From contig NZ_AP026560.1 of the NCBI RefSeq assembly GCF_025997855.1, positions 297,501 to 361,500 of the forward strand: DNA of 64,000 nt. The letters run 5' to 3'. The translations under genes and the position numbers were made by a program. The notes beneath the pieces are model-generated. The model had not been told where the DNA came from. It searched no databases and saw only the letters and a program-made list of their open reading frames with translations. This document shows positions 62,651 to 64,000 of this stretch, one piece after another. How positions within the stretch are numbered: position 1 is the stretch's first letter; each line of letters starts with the position of its first letter. The DNA comes from Deinococcus aetherius (GTDB taxonomy: Bacteria; Deinococcota; Deinococci; Deinococcales; Deinococcaceae).

Positions 62651-62760
62651 CAAGCACTCATAGGGCGTCCCTATTGACGGTTTAAACTGGGGCGGTACTT
62701 GATGTACGCCTCCAGAATCTCGACAAGCACTCATAGGGCGTCCCTATTGACGGTTTAAAC
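62651..62760 (-). CRISPR. two-repeat CRISPR-like array, one 36-nt spacer
   Basis: Identical 37-bp repeats at 62651-62687 and 62724-62760 flank a unique 36-nt spacer (62688-62723). On the minus strand the repeat begins GTTTAAACCGTCAATAGGG and contains an ATAGGG-acg-CCCTAT stem. No cas gene occurs in the window. Orientation is inferred from the GTTT start. Confidence 0.7.
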
Positions 62761-62785
62761 AGCGCACAAGCCCTCGCTCTTTTTG

Positions 62786-62824
62786 CCCCTCCCCCTTGAG
62801 GGGGGAGGCTGGGAGGGGGTGAAC
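62786..62824 (+). repeat. dispersed GC-rich intergenic repeat, core copy
   Basis: CCCCTCCCCCTTGAGGGGGG then AGGCTGGGAGGGGGTGA, close to the 11585 copy. Confidence 0.7.
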
Positions 62825-62871
62825 CGAGCGTCCCCCAGCGCCCCTCACTACCTCAACACCCCATCTTTTTG

Positions 62872-63768
62872 CTACTTATCCTCCCCCTTCTCCAACGCCT
62901 CCCGCGCCACCGTCAGGAACGCCCGCAGCGTGGGGTCCCTTCCTGCCTCCCGCCGCCACACCGCGACGATTTCGACCACGGGCGCGTCCTCCAGCGGGCG
63001 GTAGACCACGCCGGGCAGGGCGAGGCGGCTGAAGAACTCGATGGGCAGGAAGACGCCGATGCCCGCCGCCACGAGCGAGAGCAGGGTAGGAATCTCGATG
63101 GCCTCCTGCACGACGTTGGGGGTGAAGCCCGAGGCGGCACACCAGCGCATGACCTGATCGAAGTAGGTGGCGCGCAGGTGGCGGGGGAAGAAGACGAAGC
63201 GTTCCCCGGCGAGGTCCCCGACCTTCAGGCGCCGCTTGCGGGCCAGGGGATGCCCGGCGGGCAGCGCGGCGACGAGGGGCTGCCGCCAGAGGGGACGTGA
63301 GTCGAAGCCGGGGTCGCGCACGGGCAGCAGCATCAGGCCGAGTTCGATCTGCCCGCCGCGCAGGGCTGCCTCCTGCTCCTGGGCGGTGAGTTCGCGCAGG
63401 TCCACGCTGACGTTCGGGTACAACTCGCGGAAGGAGCGCACGATCTCCGGCAGGCCGCCGAAGGCCAAGCCGCTCACGAAGCCCACCGTCAGGTGCCCCA
63501 CCTCGCCCCGCGCCGCCCGCCGCGCCCGCTCCACCGTCTGCGCCGCCTGTGCCAGCGTCTCCCGCGCGCCGATCAGGAACTCGCGCCCCGCCGGGGTGAG
63601 TTGCACCCGCCGCGTGGTCCGCAGCACGAGGGGCACGCCCACCTCGTCCTCCAGGTTGCGGATGGAGTTCGACAGCGCCTGCTGCACCACGAAGACGCGC
63701 TCGGCGGCCCGCCCGAAATGTTCCTCCTCGGCGAGGGCGACGAAATGACGGAGGTGGCGCAGTTCCAT
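62872..63768 (-). CDS. LysR-family transcriptional regulator
   Basis: 298 aa from ATG 63768. [43 protein letters not shown]; effector domain from ~90 ([31 protein letters not shown]). An open frame extends to 63849 but the methionine at 63768 fits LysR N-termini. Divergent from a probable aceE, and may regulate it. Confidence 0.92.
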   Translation of the reverse strand: MELRHLRHFVALAEEEHFGRAAERVFVVQQALSNSIRNLEDEVGVPLVLRTTRRVQLTPAGREFLIGARETLAQAAQTVERARRAARGEVGHLTVGFVSGLAFGGLPEIVRSFRELYPNVSVDLRELTAQEQEAALRGGQIELGLMLLPVRDPGFDSRPLWRQPLVAALPAGHPLARKRRLKVGDLAGERFVFFPRHLRATYFDQVMRWCAASGFTPNVVQEAIEIPTLLSLVAAGIGVFLPIEFFSRLALPGVVYRPLEDAPVVEIVAVWRREAGRDPTLRAFLTVAREALEKGEDK

Positions 63769-63846
63769 GTGCAGGCCTTTCCGGGGAGGAGTGACACGGG
63801 GGCAAGTGTGCTTCCCTCTCCTACCTTCCCAGCTTGTCATACTTAC

Positions 63847-63864
63847 CATTCAGTCTGGTGAATG
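63847..63864. promoter_or_regulatory. inverted repeat in the lysR-aceE divergent region
   Basis: CATTCA-gtctgg-TGAATG contains a T-N11-A LysR-type box and lies 53 bp before the downstream start codon. Confidence 0.5.
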
Positions 63865-63916
63865 ATTGGGTTTCCCCCTGTTGGAAGGGGTGAATTCCGG
63901 GCCCTACACTAGCCGC

Positions 63917-64000
63917 ATGACGAAAGTGCCACCGCGTGCAGGCTTGTCCCCGCAGGAACGCGAACAGCTCAACAATGTGGAGACGCAGGAGTGGCTCGAC
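63917..64000 (+). CDS. aceE: probable pyruvate dehydrogenase E1 (AceE), 5' end only
   Basis: Only 28 codons are visible: TACACT is 6 nt before ATG 63917, then [20 protein letters not shown] and VETQEWLD. The VETQEWLD stretch resembles the N-terminus of homodimeric AceE (IETRDWL in E. coli). The divergent LysR gene fits. Assignment rests on a short segment. Confidence 0.5.
   Translation, partial: MTKVPPRAGLSPQEREQLNNVETQEWLD

Overview
The window looks like chromosomal DNA of a Deinococcus species. Base composition is high in G+C, and many genes start with GTG or TTG. At least 25 genes carry a TANNNT -10 box only 5-7 nt before the start codon, the leaderless promoter style typical of Deinococcus. 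Many products have close Deinococcus counterparts: HU with an N-terminal extension, a DR0930-like lactonase, archaeal-type ApgM, a 7Fe ferredoxin, MazEF and the rplU-rpmA-obg cluster. The exact species cannot be told from the sequence alone.

Layout. 1-2802: betaine/choline-type ABC transporter (minus strand). 2930-9132: HU, a ThiF/MoeB-like enzyme, a PlsY-like protein and two large envelope proteins. 9190-11194: obg, rpmA, rplU, behind a possible structured RNA region. 11717-15645: DUF1232 protein, response regulator, acetyltransferase, sensor kinase and nucleotidyltransferase, tightly packed. 15749-18649: ferredoxin, CorA with an upstream leader ORF, a 2H phosphoesterase and RdgB. 18926-24474: SufE, rhodanese, phosphoesterase, small proteins, a hydrolase lacking its nucleophile, YebC. 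24544-28396: amidohydrolase with a low-GC partner gene, and a receiver/SARP-like regulator. 28547-35617: AlaRS with a low-GC in-frame insertion, a response regulator, a P1 peptidase, a kinase-like protein and an acetyltransferase. 35689-38516: two MliC-like secreted paralogues, a promoter-terminator cassette and an intact insertion sequence. 38568-44495: DUF418 and AIM24-type proteins, a second copy of the cassette, a frameshifted gene, HemW, LpdA and tRNA-Arg. 44582-50805: lipoprotein, small hydrophilic proteins, peptidoglycan-binding protein, TrmH, two TerC proteins, ApgM. 50863-56699: P-loop kinase, MazEF, acetyltransferase, class A PBP, lactonase. 56893-62357: hydroxyacid-oxoacid transhydrogenase, YraN, HAD phosphatase, dsRBD protein, Uma2 protein, UvrB. 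62358-64000: GC-rich repeats, a two-repeat CRISPR-like array, a LysR regulator and the start of a probable aceE.

Most of the window is housekeeping: central metabolism (ApgM, LpdA, probable AceE), translation (AlaRS, L21, L27, tRNA-Arg, TrmH), DNA maintenance (HU, UvrB, RdgB), envelope (PBP, peptidoglycan-binding and MliC-like proteins) and signalling. The most unusual items are: (i) two copies of a compact unit with a consensus-like promoter followed within about 10 nt by a terminator hairpin whose stem differs in sequence but keeps its pairing; (ii) a proline-rich leader ORF whose stop codon overlaps the corA ribosome binding site; (iii) a ~330-bp low-GC insertion inside alaS; (iv) an orphan two-repeat CRISPR-like array beside uvrB; (v) an insertion sequence sitting in a terminator T-tract; and (vi) two families of dispersed intergenic repeats.
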